The notes beneath the pieces are model-generated. The model ran no database searches and was not told the origin of the DNA. It was given only the letters and a program-made list of their open reading frames with translations. The position numbers and the translations under genes are program-made. DNA of 32,608 bases from an uncultured Eubacteriales bacterium. GTDB lineage: Bacteria > Bacillota > Clostridia > Christensenellales > Borkfalkiaceae. Position 1 is the first letter of the stretch. The number at the start of each line of letters is the position of its first letter. The stretch spans positions 1 through 32,608 of the forward strand of contig UQPN01000022.1 in the NCBI GenBank assembly GCA_900542935.1, given 5' to 3'. Shown piece by piece: positions 22,832 to 31,324 of the stretch.

Positions 22832-23668
22832 TTATTCCGCATCCGCGGTTTCGTCTTCTTCCGCGGTTTTTTCTTCTTCTGCGGGTTTTTCGGGAGAACG
22901 CAGCCCCACGCCGCCCACGCCGACGAGATTATCGACGGGAAGCGTGAAAACGACGCCGCCGCCGTCCGTTTTTAAGCCGACTTTTTTCAAAATCGCTTCG
23001 GTAATCGCGTCTTTGCCGTCGTTTTTGGCAAGAATCAGCAAAACGTCCGTTTCTTTCTGCAGCGTTACGCCGATAAGCTGTTCCGCCTTTTTATCGCCGA
23101 GCGTTGCCGCCGTGAGTACCGTGCCGCCCGCGGCGCCCGCCGTGCGCGCGGCTTCCATCGCCTCTTCGGCAAAACCCTTTTGCATTGCGGTTACGATGAG
23201 CGTATACTCTCTTTGCTTTTTCACTTTTTTACCTCCGTTTTTTTCCGTATCGGATACGCTTTTTTTCAAAGCGTTCGCCACGATTGCCGACGCGCCCGTA
23301 AGCGGCACCGTGAAGCAGATTCCTTTTCCCGCCAGATACAGCGACATGTTTTCGCGGATTTCTTCGAGCACCGCTTTCTCCGCGCGTTCCGGAAATAGAG
23401 ATACCACGATTTTTTTATCCGTTTCGCCCAAGCCCAGATAATCGAGAACCGAGCTGCGCGCGGTGCCTTTCGCGTCCGCTTCGTAAGAAAGCGCCGCGCA
23501 GGACGCATTGATGAGCTCCGTGAGCTTTTCCGCGTCGCGCAGGGATAAAATTCCGACGAGCGCTTTTAAATTGCCGCCGCGTTCCGCCGCGCCGTTTCCC
23601 GTGCGTTCCGCCGCCCGCGCGGACTTCTTCGATTGCAGTTTTTTTAATACCGTTTTGCCTTTTTCCAT
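22832..23668 (-). CDS. Tandem PII-like (P-II family regulator-like) protein
   Basis: 278 residues. Seen: two PII-like halves. The first (about 34-132) contains LKALVGILSLRDAEKLTELI and GICFTVPLTGASAIV. The second (about 152-255) contains YTLIVTAMQKGFAEEAMEAA, GAAGGTVLTAATLG and GVVFTLPVDNLVGVGGV. The order 'beta-alpha-beta, GG-T, V-F-T-x-P' in each half is that of PII-type ferredoxin-like folds. The tyrosine-bearing T-loop of true GlnB is not evident. An acidic tail ends the protein. It starts 13 nt after the DUF1538 membrane protein, so it probably senses a metabolite or nucleotide and controls that transporter. The name is from fold pattern only. Confidence 0.75.
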   Translation of the reverse strand: MEKGKTVLKKLQSKKSARAAERTGNGAAERGGNLKALVGILSLRDAEKLTELINASCAALSYEADAKGTARSSVLDYLGLGETDKKIVVSLFPERAEKAVLEEIRENMSLYLAGKGICFTVPLTGASAIVANALKKSVSDTEKNGGKKVKKQREYTLIVTAMQKGFAEEAMEAARTAGAAGGTVLTAATLGDKKAEQLIGVTLQKETDVLLILAKNDGKDAITEAILKKVGLKTDGGGVVFTLPVDNLVGVGGVGLRSPEKPAEEEKTAEEDETADAE

Positions 23669-23681
23669 AGTCGTTTCCCCG

Positions 23682-25190
23682 TCAATCTACTTCGAAATTG
23701 AGGAAGGTATCCTCTTCGCTTAAAAACGTGCGTTTATAAATCGCCGTTTTGCGTTTGTATGTTACGCCGAGTATCTGGATGGAGATGAGCGGCGCGAGCG
23801 CGACGAGCGCGACCGAGCCGAACGCGAGCGTCATCGTCTGCCCCGGCGCGAGAATTTCGCAGGCGCCCTTTGCCATGGGCAGCACGAACGAGGACACCAT
23901 GGCGCCGCTTGCCACGCCGCCCGAATCGAACGCGATGCCCGTGAACATCGACGGACAGAATATCATTAAAATCAGCGCGACGGCATAGCCCGGCATCAGC
24001 ACCCACATGATGTTGAAGCCCGCGATGATACGGAAAAACGCCAGCGCCACGGCGAACGACACGCCCGCGCAGAGTCCGCGGTTCATCGCCTTTGCCGAAA
24101 CGGCGCCCGCGCTGGTATGTTCCACTTCTTTATTGAGCACATACACGGCAGGTTCCGCCGCCACAATGAAATAGCCGATGATTGCGCCGACGGGGACGAG
24201 CAACCAGCCGCCCGCGATTTTTGCGAGCGTTTCGCCCATCTTTGCGCCGACGGGCATGAAACCGACGTTGGCGCCCGTGAGAAACAGCGTGAGCCCGACG
24301 AACGTGTATATAAGCCCTACGCCCACTTTGATTGCCTGACGCTTCGTAAAGGCGCGCGTGAACAGCTGGAACAACAGGAAAAACGCCGCGATGGGCGAGA
24401 GCGCCAGCCCTACTTCCTTTAAATATTCCGCAAACCCCGCACCGTAATCTTTCAGAACGTTGCGCGTGGTTTCCGGCGCGACCACCGAGGCGCCGAGATC
24501 TTTTCCGCTCACTTCGAAAAGCATGCCGAGAATGAGCACGGCGATGACGGGACCGATGCTGGACAGCGCGACGAGCCCGAACGAATCGTTGCCTTTTTTG
24601 CCTTTATGTATCGCCGCCACGCCCACGCCAAGCGCCATGATAAACGGCACCGTCATCGGGCCCGTGGTAACGCCGCCCGCGTCGAACGCAAGCGCCCAGA
24701 AACTTTTATCCACAAAGCACAGCGCAAGCACGAATACCAGCGGGTACAGCACGGCGAGCATGATTTTAAAGGAAATACCGTAAACGATTCTCAGCATCGC
24801 CGCCGTCAGAAAAATGCCCACGCCCGCGGCGACGGAAAGAATTAAAACCATCGGTTTAATGCCTTCTACCTGCGCGGCGAGAATCTGCAAATCCGGCTCC
24901 GCCACCGTTACGATAACGCCGATAACGAAACTGACAAACGCGATAAGCCAGATTTTTTTGCTTTCCGTAAGTTTCGCGCCCGCCTTTTTGCCGATTTCCA
25001 GCATGGAGGAATCGGCGCCCAGCGTGAACAGCCCCATGCCGAGAACAAGCAGCAGAACGCCTGCGCAGAACGACAAAAAAATCCCCGAATCGACGGGGGC
25101 AACCGTCGCCGCTAAAATTGCGACGATAAGCGCCACCGGCAATACCGAGGATAAACTCTCTTTGAATTTTTCTTTGAGTGCATGTAACAT
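23682..25190 (-). CDS. DUF1538 membrane transport protein (two-repeat)
   Basis: 502 residues from the ATG with GAGG 8 nt upstream; the longer frame enters a repeat region and is rejected. Seen: about twelve to fourteen hydrophobic helices in two homologous halves. Each half carries the marker F-D-(A/S)-G-G-V: FDAGGVTTGPMTVPFIMALG in the first and FDSGGVASGAMVSSFVLPMA in the second. This is the DUF1538 family. I recall a DUF1538 pair (UmpAB) reported as a cation/proton antiporter; here the two domains are fused. Co-location with a PII-like protein suggests ligand-controlled transport. I saw no confident promoter upstream. Substrate unknown. Confidence 0.85.
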   Translation of the reverse strand: MLHALKEKFKESLSSVLPVALIVAILAATVAPVDSGIFLSFCAGVLLLVLGMGLFTLGADSSMLEIGKKAGAKLTESKKIWLIAFVSFVIGVIVTVAEPDLQILAAQVEGIKPMVLILSVAAGVGIFLTAAMLRIVYGISFKIMLAVLYPLVFVLALCFVDKSFWALAFDAGGVTTGPMTVPFIMALGVGVAAIHKGKKGNDSFGLVALSSIGPVIAVLILGMLFEVSGKDLGASVVAPETTRNVLKDYGAGFAEYLKEVGLALSPIAAFFLLFQLFTRAFTKRQAIKVGVGLIYTFVGLTLFLTGANVGFMPVGAKMGETLAKIAGGWLLVPVGAIIGYFIVAAEPAVYVLNKEVEHTSAGAVSAKAMNRGLCAGVSFAVALAFFRIIAGFNIMWVLMPGYAVALILMIFCPSMFTGIAFDSGGVASGAMVSSFVLPMAKGACEILAPGQTMTLAFGSVALVALAPLISIQILGVTYKRKTAIYKRTFLSEEDTFLNFEVD

Positions 25191-25335
25191 CAGAAAAGCC
25201 TCACTTCGCTTCGGAAAACCGAGTGAATGGAATAAGGGAAAAGACGGCGCGGATTTTTTTGATATGCCGTTCTTTTGTAATATTTGTTGCGGGAGTTGCC
25301 ATGTGGGGCAGGATTTGAAAGATACGTCCTCTTCA

Positions 25336-25541
25336 GTCTGCTTCGCAGACAGCTTCCCCGACAGGGGGAAGCCGGGTAGCAAAGGCGGAATTCCGATTTC
25401 GAACGGTTTATAACAACTGTTCGCTGTCTGACTGCCCCTCATCCGTCGCCGTTCGGCGACACCTTCCCCCCAAGGGGAAGGCTATATCAGGGATTGTTCT
25501 CTTCAGTCTGCTTCGCAGACAGCTTCCCCCCAAGGGTAAGC
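25336..25541. repeat. Cluster of three palindromic intergenic repeats
   Basis: Copies at 25336-25373, 25445-25481 and 25506-25541. Each has a small hairpin (GTCTGC/GCAGAC, or GTCGCCG/CGGCGAC in the middle copy) followed by a larger one (CTTCCCC…GGGGAAG). The first and third are almost identical. They fill most of the 368-nt gap between the RuvX–DUF1292 and DUF1538 genes and look like the dispersed REP/MITE-like palindromes common in Clostridia. The rest of the gap shows nothing else. Confidence 0.8.
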
Positions 25542-25558
25542 CGAGAAATGAGGCTAAA

Positions 25559-26320
25559 TCAGTCGGCGCCGTCGAGTTTTGCCGCTTCGTCGCTGTTTTC
25601 GTACGCTTCGTATTCTTTGCAGAATTCCGCAAAGACTTCGTCCATCAGCGCGTCGTCCTCCAGCGGTTGCAGTTCGGCGTTTTCGTCCTCGCCGGAAAGG
25701 CGGTAAATCACCACCTCTTCTTCCTCTTCTTCCGTTTCCGGTTCCGCTTTCTGGAAGAAACAATACGTTTCCCCTTTGTACGGCAACGTGGCGATATGGT
25801 AATATTCCACTTCGTTGCCCTCGTCGTCCGTAAGAGTGATGATGTGTTCTTCTTCGTTTTCTTCGAATTGCTCTTCTTTTTTCATAATTTTTTCCTCTTT
25901 CTTCTTTTTTAACAGATACGTTTCCAGAATATACGAAGCCGCGATGGAATCGATGGTTTTCTTCTTATCCCTGCGCCCCACGCCTGCCGCGATCTGCGTT
26001 TCTTTCGCTGCCTGCGTGGTGTAGCGTTCGTCCTCTTCGAATACGGGCAACGCCGTTTCTTTTTTTAAAATTTCGATAAATCTGCGCGTGCGCGCCGTCT
26101 GTGCGCTTTCCGAGCCGTCCGCATTGACGGGCAAGCCGCACACGATTGCCTGCGCGCCCTTTTCTTCGGCAATCTTTGCAACCGCCGTAACGTCCTCGGA
26201 AAGCCGCCCCGTGCGCACGTATGTATCGCACGGCACCGCGTATTCGCCGAACGGATCGGAAATCGCCACGCCGATTCTTTTATTGCCTATATCGAATGCC
26301 GCTATGCGTTTTGTAACCAT
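25559..26320 (-). CDS. ruvX: RuvX/YqgF Holliday-junction resolvase-like nuclease fused to a DUF1292 (YrzB-like) domain
   Basis: 253 residues. Seen: the RNase H-like RuvX part (1-143) with FDIGNKRIGVAISD, carrying the first catalytic Asp, then VCGLPVNADGSES, VFEEDERYTT and KTIDSIAASYIL, all usual. It continues without a stop into KKEEQFEENEEEHIITLTDD, GNEVEYYHIATLPYKGETYC and an acidic tail, which is the DUF1292/YrzB pattern. In many Firmicutes these are two adjacent genes. An internal ATG at 25885 has AGAGGA about 8 nt upstream and could also give a separate 108-residue DUF1292 protein. RuvX acts in recombination and 16S rRNA maturation. There is no ribosome site before the first ATG. Confidence 0.9.
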   Translation of the reverse strand: MVTKRIAAFDIGNKRIGVAISDPFGEYAVPCDTYVRTGRLSEDVTAVAKIAEEKGAQAIVCGLPVNADGSESAQTARTRRFIEILKKETALPVFEEDERYTTQAAKETQIAAGVGRRDKKKTIDSIAASYILETYLLKKKKEEKIMKKEEQFEENEEEHIITLTDDEGNEVEYYHIATLPYKGETYCFFQKAEPETEEEEEEVVIYRLSGEDENAELQPLEDDALMDEVFAEFCKEYEAYENSDEAAKLDGAD

Positions 26321-26327
26321 TTGATTC

Positions 26328-26356
26328 AGTATAACATAAAAAGCGGCGTTTGTCTA
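26328..26356 (-). promoter_or_regulatory. Promoter of the ruvX-DUF1292 gene
   Basis: Minus strand TAGACA (26356-26351) and TATACT (26333-26328) with a 17-nt spacer. The -10 box ends 7 nt before the ATG, so the mRNA would have almost no leader. The -35 box lies in the loop of the terminator at 26338-26373. Confidence 0.65.
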
Positions 26357-26373
26357 CCGTTTCGCCGCTTTTT
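26338..26373 (-). terminator. Terminator after the YtxH-like gene
   Basis: An 11-bp perfect stem AAAAAGCGGCG/CGCCGCTTTTT with a 14-nt loop, 20 nt after the ytxH-like stop. A- and T-runs on both sides make it usable in both directions. Confidence 0.8.
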
Positions 26374-26393
26374 TGCCGATTTTCACCGTATTT

Positions 26394-26687
26394 TTATTCT
26401 TTTTTCGAATCTTTCTTTTTGCTTTTCTTTTTATCGGCGGATTCGCCCGGCGCGCTTTCGCCGCCGCCTTGCGCCTGCTGCTCGCCCGTCTGCGATTCCT
26501 GCGCGGCGCTTTTCGCGTCGTCGCACTTTTTCAGCATGGCGGAAAGCTTTTCATCCACCATCGAGCCGACTTTTTCCTTGAGTTCGTCCTCGCCCTTTTT
26601 TACGAGCGTGCGCATCTTTGCGTTGTTGGACACGACCAGCGCGCCTGCGATTCCGCCTACGAGCGCCCCGATTAAAAATTTTTCCAT
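26394..26687 (-). CDS. YtxH-domain small membrane protein
   Basis: 97 residues with GGAGG about 12 nt before the ATG. Seen: an N-terminal glycine-rich membrane helix (FLIGALVGGIAGALVVS), then a predicted amphipathic helix (VKKGEDELKEKVGSMVDEKL) and a low-complexity Gln/Gly/Lys tail. This is the YtxH (general-stress-like) layout: a single anchor with a cytoplasmic coil. Role unknown. It follows the ABC exporter by 98 nt; a GCCCGG/CCGGGC hairpin (26713-26730) in the gap has no clear T-run. Confidence 0.8.
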   Translation of the reverse strand: MEKFLIGALVGGIAGALVVSNNAKMRTLVKKGEDELKEKVGSMVDEKLSAMLKKCDDAKSAAQESQTGEQQAQGGGESAPGESADKKKSKKKDSKKE

Positions 26688-26785
26688 AACTTTTCCATTC
26701 CTCCCTGTAACCGCCCGGTTTCTTCCGGGCTTGCCGTAAGTATGCGCGTTATGAAAAAATTTATGCGTACTTTCACCCGTACGGC

Positions 26786-28588
26786 TTAATTTTCGCGGAA
26801 CTGGTAGCGGTACAGCTTCGCGTACAGACCGTTGCCCGCGGCGAGCGTTTCGTGCGTGCCGCGCTCGGTGATGTTGCCGTTTTCCACCACCAGTATTTCG
26901 TCCGCGTTTTTCACGGTGGAAAGACGGTGCGCCACCACGAACGTTGTTCTGCCTTTCGAAAGTTCGTTCAGCGCCGATTGAATCTGCATTTCCGTGGCGT
27001 TATCGAGCGCGCTGGTGGCTTCGTCCAGCACGAGGATGGGCGGGTTTTTCAGAAACGCCCGCGCGATGGAAACGCGCTGTTTCTGTCCGCCCGAAAGCTT
27101 CACGCCGCGTTCTCCCGCCTCGGTATCGTAGCCGTGCGGCAGGCTTACCACGAAATCGTGCACGCCCGCACGTTTCGCCGCCGAAATGATTTCTTCTTCC
27201 GTGGCGTTTTCGGTGCCGTAGGCGATGTTATCGCGGATGGTGCCCGAAAAAAGGAACACGTCCTGCGCGACCACGGCGATGTTTTTGCGGAGATCGTGCG
27301 CGGAAACATCGTTGATATCGGTGCCGCCGATGGTGATTTTGCCGCCGTCGCGCATGTAAAAGCGCGGCAGCAGGTGGCAGATGGTGGTTTTCCCTCCGCC
27401 CGACGGACCGACGAACGCAATCGTCTGCCCTTTTTTCGCCGTGAACGAAACGCCTTTGAGTACCGCTTCGCCCGCGCCGAGTTCCGCCTCTTCCGCATCC
27501 GTCGTTTTTTCTTCGTCCTCGTCCGCTTCCTCTTTTGTTTTATAGGAAAACGAAACGTTTTCGTAGCAGACGTCGCCGTTTAAATCGGCTTTCACGGGGT
27601 GTTCCGGTTCGTATTCGGAGGGGGTATCCATGAGATCGCAGAAACGCCTAAAGCCCGTGGCGCCCTCGTCGATTTGTTCGAACATGGCTATCAGCGTGCG
27701 CAGCGGCGAAAGCAGCATATTGATATACAGAATATACGCCGTTAAATCCGCCGCGGTAATGATGCCGAAATAGCAAAGCAGCGAGCCGAAAACAAGCGCG
27801 AACAGGTACAGAAAATCGTTGAACGCGGACATGCCGCACTGGAACACGCCCATCGCTTTGTACATTTCCGCGCGGGCGCGTTTGAATTCGCCGTTGGCTT
27901 TATCGAATTTTTTATCTTCGTTCTCTTCGGCGTCGTACGCTTTCGTTACGCGCACGCCGGAAACGGACGATTCGAGTTCGGAATTGAGCACGGCGATTTT
28001 TTTTCTGGCTTTCGCGCTGGCTTTCGACATGTTGTGCCGCGCCTTGACGGCGAAAAACACCATGAACGGCACGTAGATAACGATCATCAGCGCGAGAATC
28101 GGATGCAACGTGTACACCATGACGATGGCGCCGACGATGGATAAAAACGAATTGAAAATATCTTCGGGCGCGTGGTGCGCCAGTTCGGAAACTTCGAACA
28201 AATCGTTGACGATGCGGGACATGACTCCGCCCGTTTTATGCGAATCGAAGTAGGAAAACGAAAGCGTTTCCACGTGGCGGAAAAGTTCGCGACGCATATC
28301 GCCCTGTATTTTTACGCCCAGCACGTGCCCGAAATAGGTTACGATATACGTGAGAATGCTTTTTAAAATGTAGATGAGCGCAAGTACCGCCGCCCACACG
28401 ATAATGAGGTTTAAATTGCGGTTGGGTACGAAATTATTCATGACTTCGCGCGCCACCATCGGATAGAACATATTGCACGTCGCGATGACGAACGAGCAGA
28501 ACAAATCGAATACGAATCCTTTTTTATACGGCTTGTAGTACGAGAAAAAGCGTTTGACAAGCTTTTTTTTCTTTTTTTGTTTTTCCAT
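26786..28588 (-). CDS. ABC exporter, half-transporter with fused permease and ATPase
   Basis: 600 residues from the ATG at 28588; an in-frame TTG 23 codons upstream has no better ribosome site and adds non-family sequence. Seen: six membrane helices in residues 20-310 with the exporter coupling-helix region (GDMRRELFRHVETLSFSYFD). The ATPase follows, with GPSGGGKTT, VAQDVFLFSGTIRDNIAYG, LSGGQKQRVSIARAF, ILVLDEATSALD and VVAHRLSTV, all intact. An acidic insert (about 370-390, EEADEDEEKTTDAEE) precedes the second strand of the ATPase. It is a homodimer-type exporter like MsbA/BmrA; the substrate may be a lipid or drug. It follows tgt by 122 nt, and I see no clear Shine-Dalgarno. Confidence 0.92.
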   Translation of the reverse strand: MEKQKKKKKLVKRFFSYYKPYKKGFVFDLFCSFVIATCNMFYPMVAREVMNNFVPNRNLNLIIVWAAVLALIYILKSILTYIVTYFGHVLGVKIQGDMRRELFRHVETLSFSYFDSHKTGGVMSRIVNDLFEVSELAHHAPEDIFNSFLSIVGAIVMVYTLHPILALMIVIYVPFMVFFAVKARHNMSKASAKARKKIAVLNSELESSVSGVRVTKAYDAEENEDKKFDKANGEFKRARAEMYKAMGVFQCGMSAFNDFLYLFALVFGSLLCYFGIITAADLTAYILYINMLLSPLRTLIAMFEQIDEGATGFRRFCDLMDTPSEYEPEHPVKADLNGDVCYENVSFSYKTKEEADEDEEKTTDAEEAELGAGEAVLKGVSFTAKKGQTIAFVGPSGGGKTTICHLLPRFYMRDGGKITIGGTDINDVSAHDLRKNIAVVAQDVFLFSGTIRDNIAYGTENATEEEIISAAKRAGVHDFVVSLPHGYDTEAGERGVKLSGGQKQRVSIARAFLKNPPILVLDEATSALDNATEMQIQSALNELSKGRTTFVVAHRLSTVKNADEILVVENGNITERGTHETLAAGNGLYAKLYRYQFREN

Positions 28589-28671
28589 AGTGTTTTCGGT
28601 TTTCGACTCGGGTGATATTGCCCCGGGTTGATTTAAATTTACGAGGCGGCAAAACAACGCTCACGCACGAA

Positions 28672-28709
28672 ACGGGGTGCTCCCCGTGGTTAAGGGCTGC
28701 GCCCTTACC
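28672..28709. repeat. Two tandem hairpins between tgt and the ABC exporter gene
   Basis: ACGGGG/CCCCGT (28672-28687, loop TGCT) and TAAGGGC/GCCCTTA (28691-28707, loop TGC). There is no T-run on the minus strand, so they may be protective hairpins or a palindromic repeat rather than a terminator. Confidence 0.5.
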
Positions 28710-28710
28710 T

Positions 28711-29850
28711 TTACCACTTGCCCTCGCCGCCGTATTTTTCGTAAAATTCCTTGCGGAAATCGAGAACGTAGTCGCCTAAAATCGCCTCGCGCAAGCCGTG
28801 CATCAGTTTGTGCAGGAACGTGATGTTGTGCAGCGACAAAAGCATGGCGCCGAACATTTCGCCCGTGTTGACAAGGTGGCGGAGATAAGCCTTCGTGTAG
28901 TGTTTGCAGCAGTAGCAATCGCACTCGGAATCGAGCGGGGTGAAGTCCTCTTTGTATCTGCCGTTGCGCACAACCACTCTGCCGTGAGAGGTGATTGCCG
29001 TGCCGTTTCGCGCGATGCGCGTGGCAAGAACGCAATCGAACATATCCACGCCGCGGATCGTGCCTTCGATGAGGCAATCGGGCGAGCCTACGCCCATCAG
29101 ATAACGAGGAACGTCGCCGGGCATTTTATCCTGCAGAAAATCGAGGACGTCGTACATGATTTCTTTCGGTTCGCCTACCGAAAGTCCGCCGATCGCGATG
29201 CCGTGCGTTACGAACGGTTCGCAGCGTTTCAAACTTTCGCCGCGCAGATCTTTGAACACGTTGCCCTGTATGATGGGAAAGAGCGCCTGCTGCTTTCTGC
29301 CGCTTGCTTCGTGCGCTTTGTAGCAGCGTTCGAGCCATGCGCCCGTGCGGAGCATCGCCGCTTTCGACTGATCGTACGTGAAGCCGTATTCGCTGCACTG
29401 GTCGAACGCCATGATGATGTCCGCGCCGAGGTTTTCTTCTACCTGCATTGCCTTTTCGGGCGTGAAAAAGTGGTTGCTGCCGTCCACGTTCGAGGAAAAT
29501 TCTACGCCCGCGTCGGTGATTTTGTTGAGTTTGGCAAGCGAAAACACCTGAAAGCCGCCGCTGTCCGTGAGAATCGGGCGATCCCAGTTCATGAATTTAT
29601 GCAAGCCGCCCGCCTTTTTGACAAGCTCGTCGCCGGGGCGCATGTACAGGTGGTAGGTGTTGGATAAAATAATCTGCGAGCCCGCCTCTTTCAGATCGCG
29701 CGGGAATACGCCTTTCACCGTTGCCTGCGTGCCTACGGGCATGTACACGGGCGTTTCTATATCGCCGTGCGGCGTGTGCAGCACCCCCGCGCGCGCGCCC
29801 GTTTTCGAATCGGTTTTAATCAGTTCATAAGAAAAAAATTCGTCGTTCAT
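28711..29850 (-). CDS. tgt: tRNA-guanine transglycosylase (queuosine)
   Basis: 379 residues, normal length. Seen: VYMPVGTQATVKG, ILSNTYHLYMRPG, the DSGGFQVFS block with the conserved Asp96, FDQC, IIQGN, GGLSVGEPKEIM, and FDCVLATRIARNGTA with the nucleophile Asp. The zinc site CDCYCCKHY lies near residue 313 with a following His. All active-site elements are intact. It replaces guanine-34 with preQ1 in the anticodons of Asn, Asp, His and Tyr tRNAs. Transcribed from its own promoter at 29889-29917. No queA, queC or yajC is seen next to it; the ABC exporter follows. Confidence 0.97.
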   Translation of the reverse strand: MNDEFFSYELIKTDSKTGARAGVLHTPHGDIETPVYMPVGTQATVKGVFPRDLKEAGSQIILSNTYHLYMRPGDELVKKAGGLHKFMNWDRPILTDSGGFQVFSLAKLNKITDAGVEFSSNVDGSNHFFTPEKAMQVEENLGADIIMAFDQCSEYGFTYDQSKAAMLRTGAWLERCYKAHEASGRKQQALFPIIQGNVFKDLRGESLKRCEPFVTHGIAIGGLSVGEPKEIMYDVLDFLQDKMPGDVPRYLMGVGSPDCLIEGTIRGVDMFDCVLATRIARNGTAITSHGRVVVRNGRYKEDFTPLDSECDCYCCKHYTKAYLRHLVNTGEMFGAMLLSLHNITFLHKLMHGLREAILGDYVLDFRKEFYEKYGGEGKW

Positions 29851-29888
29851 ATTGCGAAAATACTCCGTTTGTTGCTTTGCAGGTTTTT

Positions 29889-29917
29889 ATTATAGCATTT
29901 TTTTGCCGCAAAATCAA
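29889..29917 (-). promoter_or_regulatory. Promoter of tgt
   Basis: Minus strand TTGATT (29917-29912) and TATAAT (29894-29889), spacer 17 nt, about 39 nt before the ATG. It is the only promoter I see in the 111-nt gap after dinB. Confidence 0.75.
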
Positions 29918-29961
29918 CCTTTTTGCCAGCGTTTTCCGCCCTTTCGGAACGATTTCGGACG

Positions 29962-31230
29962 TTATACGCCGTTTTTGAAAAACGATACGGGGTGAACGGT
30001 GTGCTCGGCTTTGATATCCGCGCCGCTCAGCCGCTTATCTTTTAAAACGATTGCCTGCCGTATGACGGCGTTGCCGTATTTTTCGCGCAGCTTATCCACA
30101 GCCGCGTCCAGCCGCTTTTTCTTTTCGGCAGCGCCGCACGTTTCGCCGTCGATCAAGCCGAAAAAATCCGTCTGCGTTTCGCCGAATTTCAGATCGTACA
30201 CGCCGACGCCCACGCTGCGCACGCTCTCCTGCCACGGGTATACCGCGGCGAACAGTTCGAACGACTTTTTGGCTACGTCCGGAGCGTGCGAGGTTTCGCG
30301 CGGCAGCTTCCCCTGTTTACGGTAAACGACGAGCGCGGACGAGCGCGCGCTTATAAAAACTCCGCCGCCGCGGGCGCCCGCTTCGCGAAGCCGCGAACAT
30401 ACCGCGTCGGATAACAGCGCGAGCACCGCTTTTACGTCCTCCGGCGTTTCGAAATCGCGGCAGGCGGTGAGTGAATTGCCGACGGATCTGATGTTCCGCT
30501 CCTCCGCCACGTTAAGCACGGGAGAATCGTCGGCGCCGTTGGCAAAGGCGCGCAGCACCGCGCCGCGTTTGCCCAGTTTATTTTTTAAAAGCGCTTCGTC
30601 GGCGTTTGCAAGATCGCCGATGGTTTTTATGCCGAGCCGTTGCAGCTGCTTTTTTGTGGCGGCGCCCACGTATAACAAATCCGCCGCGGGAAGCTTCCAC
30701 ACCGTTTCGCGGTAGTTTTCCGGCGTGATTTCTGTTACCGCGTCCGGCTTTTTCATATCCGAGCCGAGCTTGGCGAAAATTTTGTTATAGCTGACGCCCA
30801 CGCTGACCGTTAAGCCGAGCTCTTCTTTGACGCGGCGGCGGATGGTTTCGGCGATTTGCACGCCGCTGCCGAACAACCGGCGGCTTGCCGTTACGTCAAG
30901 CCAGCACTCGTCGATACCGAACGCTTCGACGCGGTCGGTATAGTCCTCGTAAATACGCCGCACTTTTTTGGAATAACGGAGATATTCGGGAAAATCGGCG
31001 GGAATTTCCACAAGCGACGAGCCGCATTTCTGCCGCGCTTCCCAGTAGACGTCGCCCGTTTTTACGCCCGCCGCTTTTGCCGCGGCGTTTTTTGCGAGCA
31101 CCACGCCGTGGCGCTCTTCTTTCGCGCCCGTAACCACTACGGGCTTATCGCGGATTTCGGGGCGGCGAAGACATTCCACCGAGGCGTAGAAATTATTTAA
31201 ATCGCTGTGCAATATGACGCGTACGGACAT
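29962..31230 (-). CDS. dinB: Y-family DNA polymerase IV
   Basis: 422 residues. Seen: HSDLNNFYASVE with catalytic Asp10, RHGVVLAKNAAAKAAGVKTG, the catalytic DE in FGIDECWLDVT (105-113; GIDECWLD instead of the E. coli SIDEAYLD, as in the Clostridial subgroup), VSVGVSYNKIFAKLGSDMKKP, and the HhH-like thumb (LQRLGIKTIGDLANAD). The little-finger region ends with a basic C-terminus. It is a translesion polymerase with probable low fidelity. No clear Shine-Dalgarno is visible before the ATG and no LexA box was recognised. It lies alone between pckG and tgt. Confidence 0.93.
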   Translation of the reverse strand: MSVRVILHSDLNNFYASVECLRRPEIRDKPVVVTGAKEERHGVVLAKNAAAKAAGVKTGDVYWEARQKCGSSLVEIPADFPEYLRYSKKVRRIYEDYTDRVEAFGIDECWLDVTASRRLFGSGVQIAETIRRRVKEELGLTVSVGVSYNKIFAKLGSDMKKPDAVTEITPENYRETVWKLPAADLLYVGAATKKQLQRLGIKTIGDLANADEALLKNKLGKRGAVLRAFANGADDSPVLNVAEERNIRSVGNSLTACRDFETPEDVKAVLALLSDAVCSRLREAGARGGGVFISARSSALVVYRKQGKLPRETSHAPDVAKKSFELFAAVYPWQESVRSVGVGVYDLKFGETQTDFFGLIDGETCGAAEKKKRLDAAVDKLREKYGNAVIRQAIVLKDKRLSGADIKAEHTVHPVSFFKNGV

Positions 31231-31264
31231 ACGCGCAGTATGTGCGAGTTTAAATGAAAAAATG

Positions 31265-31298
31265 AAAAAGACGGCTGTAATGATACAGTCGTCTTTTT
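31265..31298 (-). terminator. Terminator after pckG
   Basis: AAAAAGACGGCTGTA (31265-31279) pairs, with one mismatch, with TACAGTCGTCTTTTT (31284-31298) around a 4-nt loop, 27 nt past the pckG stop. It has T-runs in both directions. The rest of 31231-31324 is featureless. Confidence 0.85.
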
Positions 31299-31324
31299 TT
31301 CAGCCTGCTTAGCGAGCCGATTTT

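Noticed and set aside
25191..25442. 84-residue N-terminal extension of the DUF1538 protein
   Set aside because: It translates palindromic intergenic repeats; the ATG at 25190 has a ribosome site and begins the family sequence.
28798..29667. 289-aa plus-strand open frame opposite tgt
   Set aside because: It is antisense to an intact tgt and has no family features; such frames are expected in G/C-rich coding DNA.
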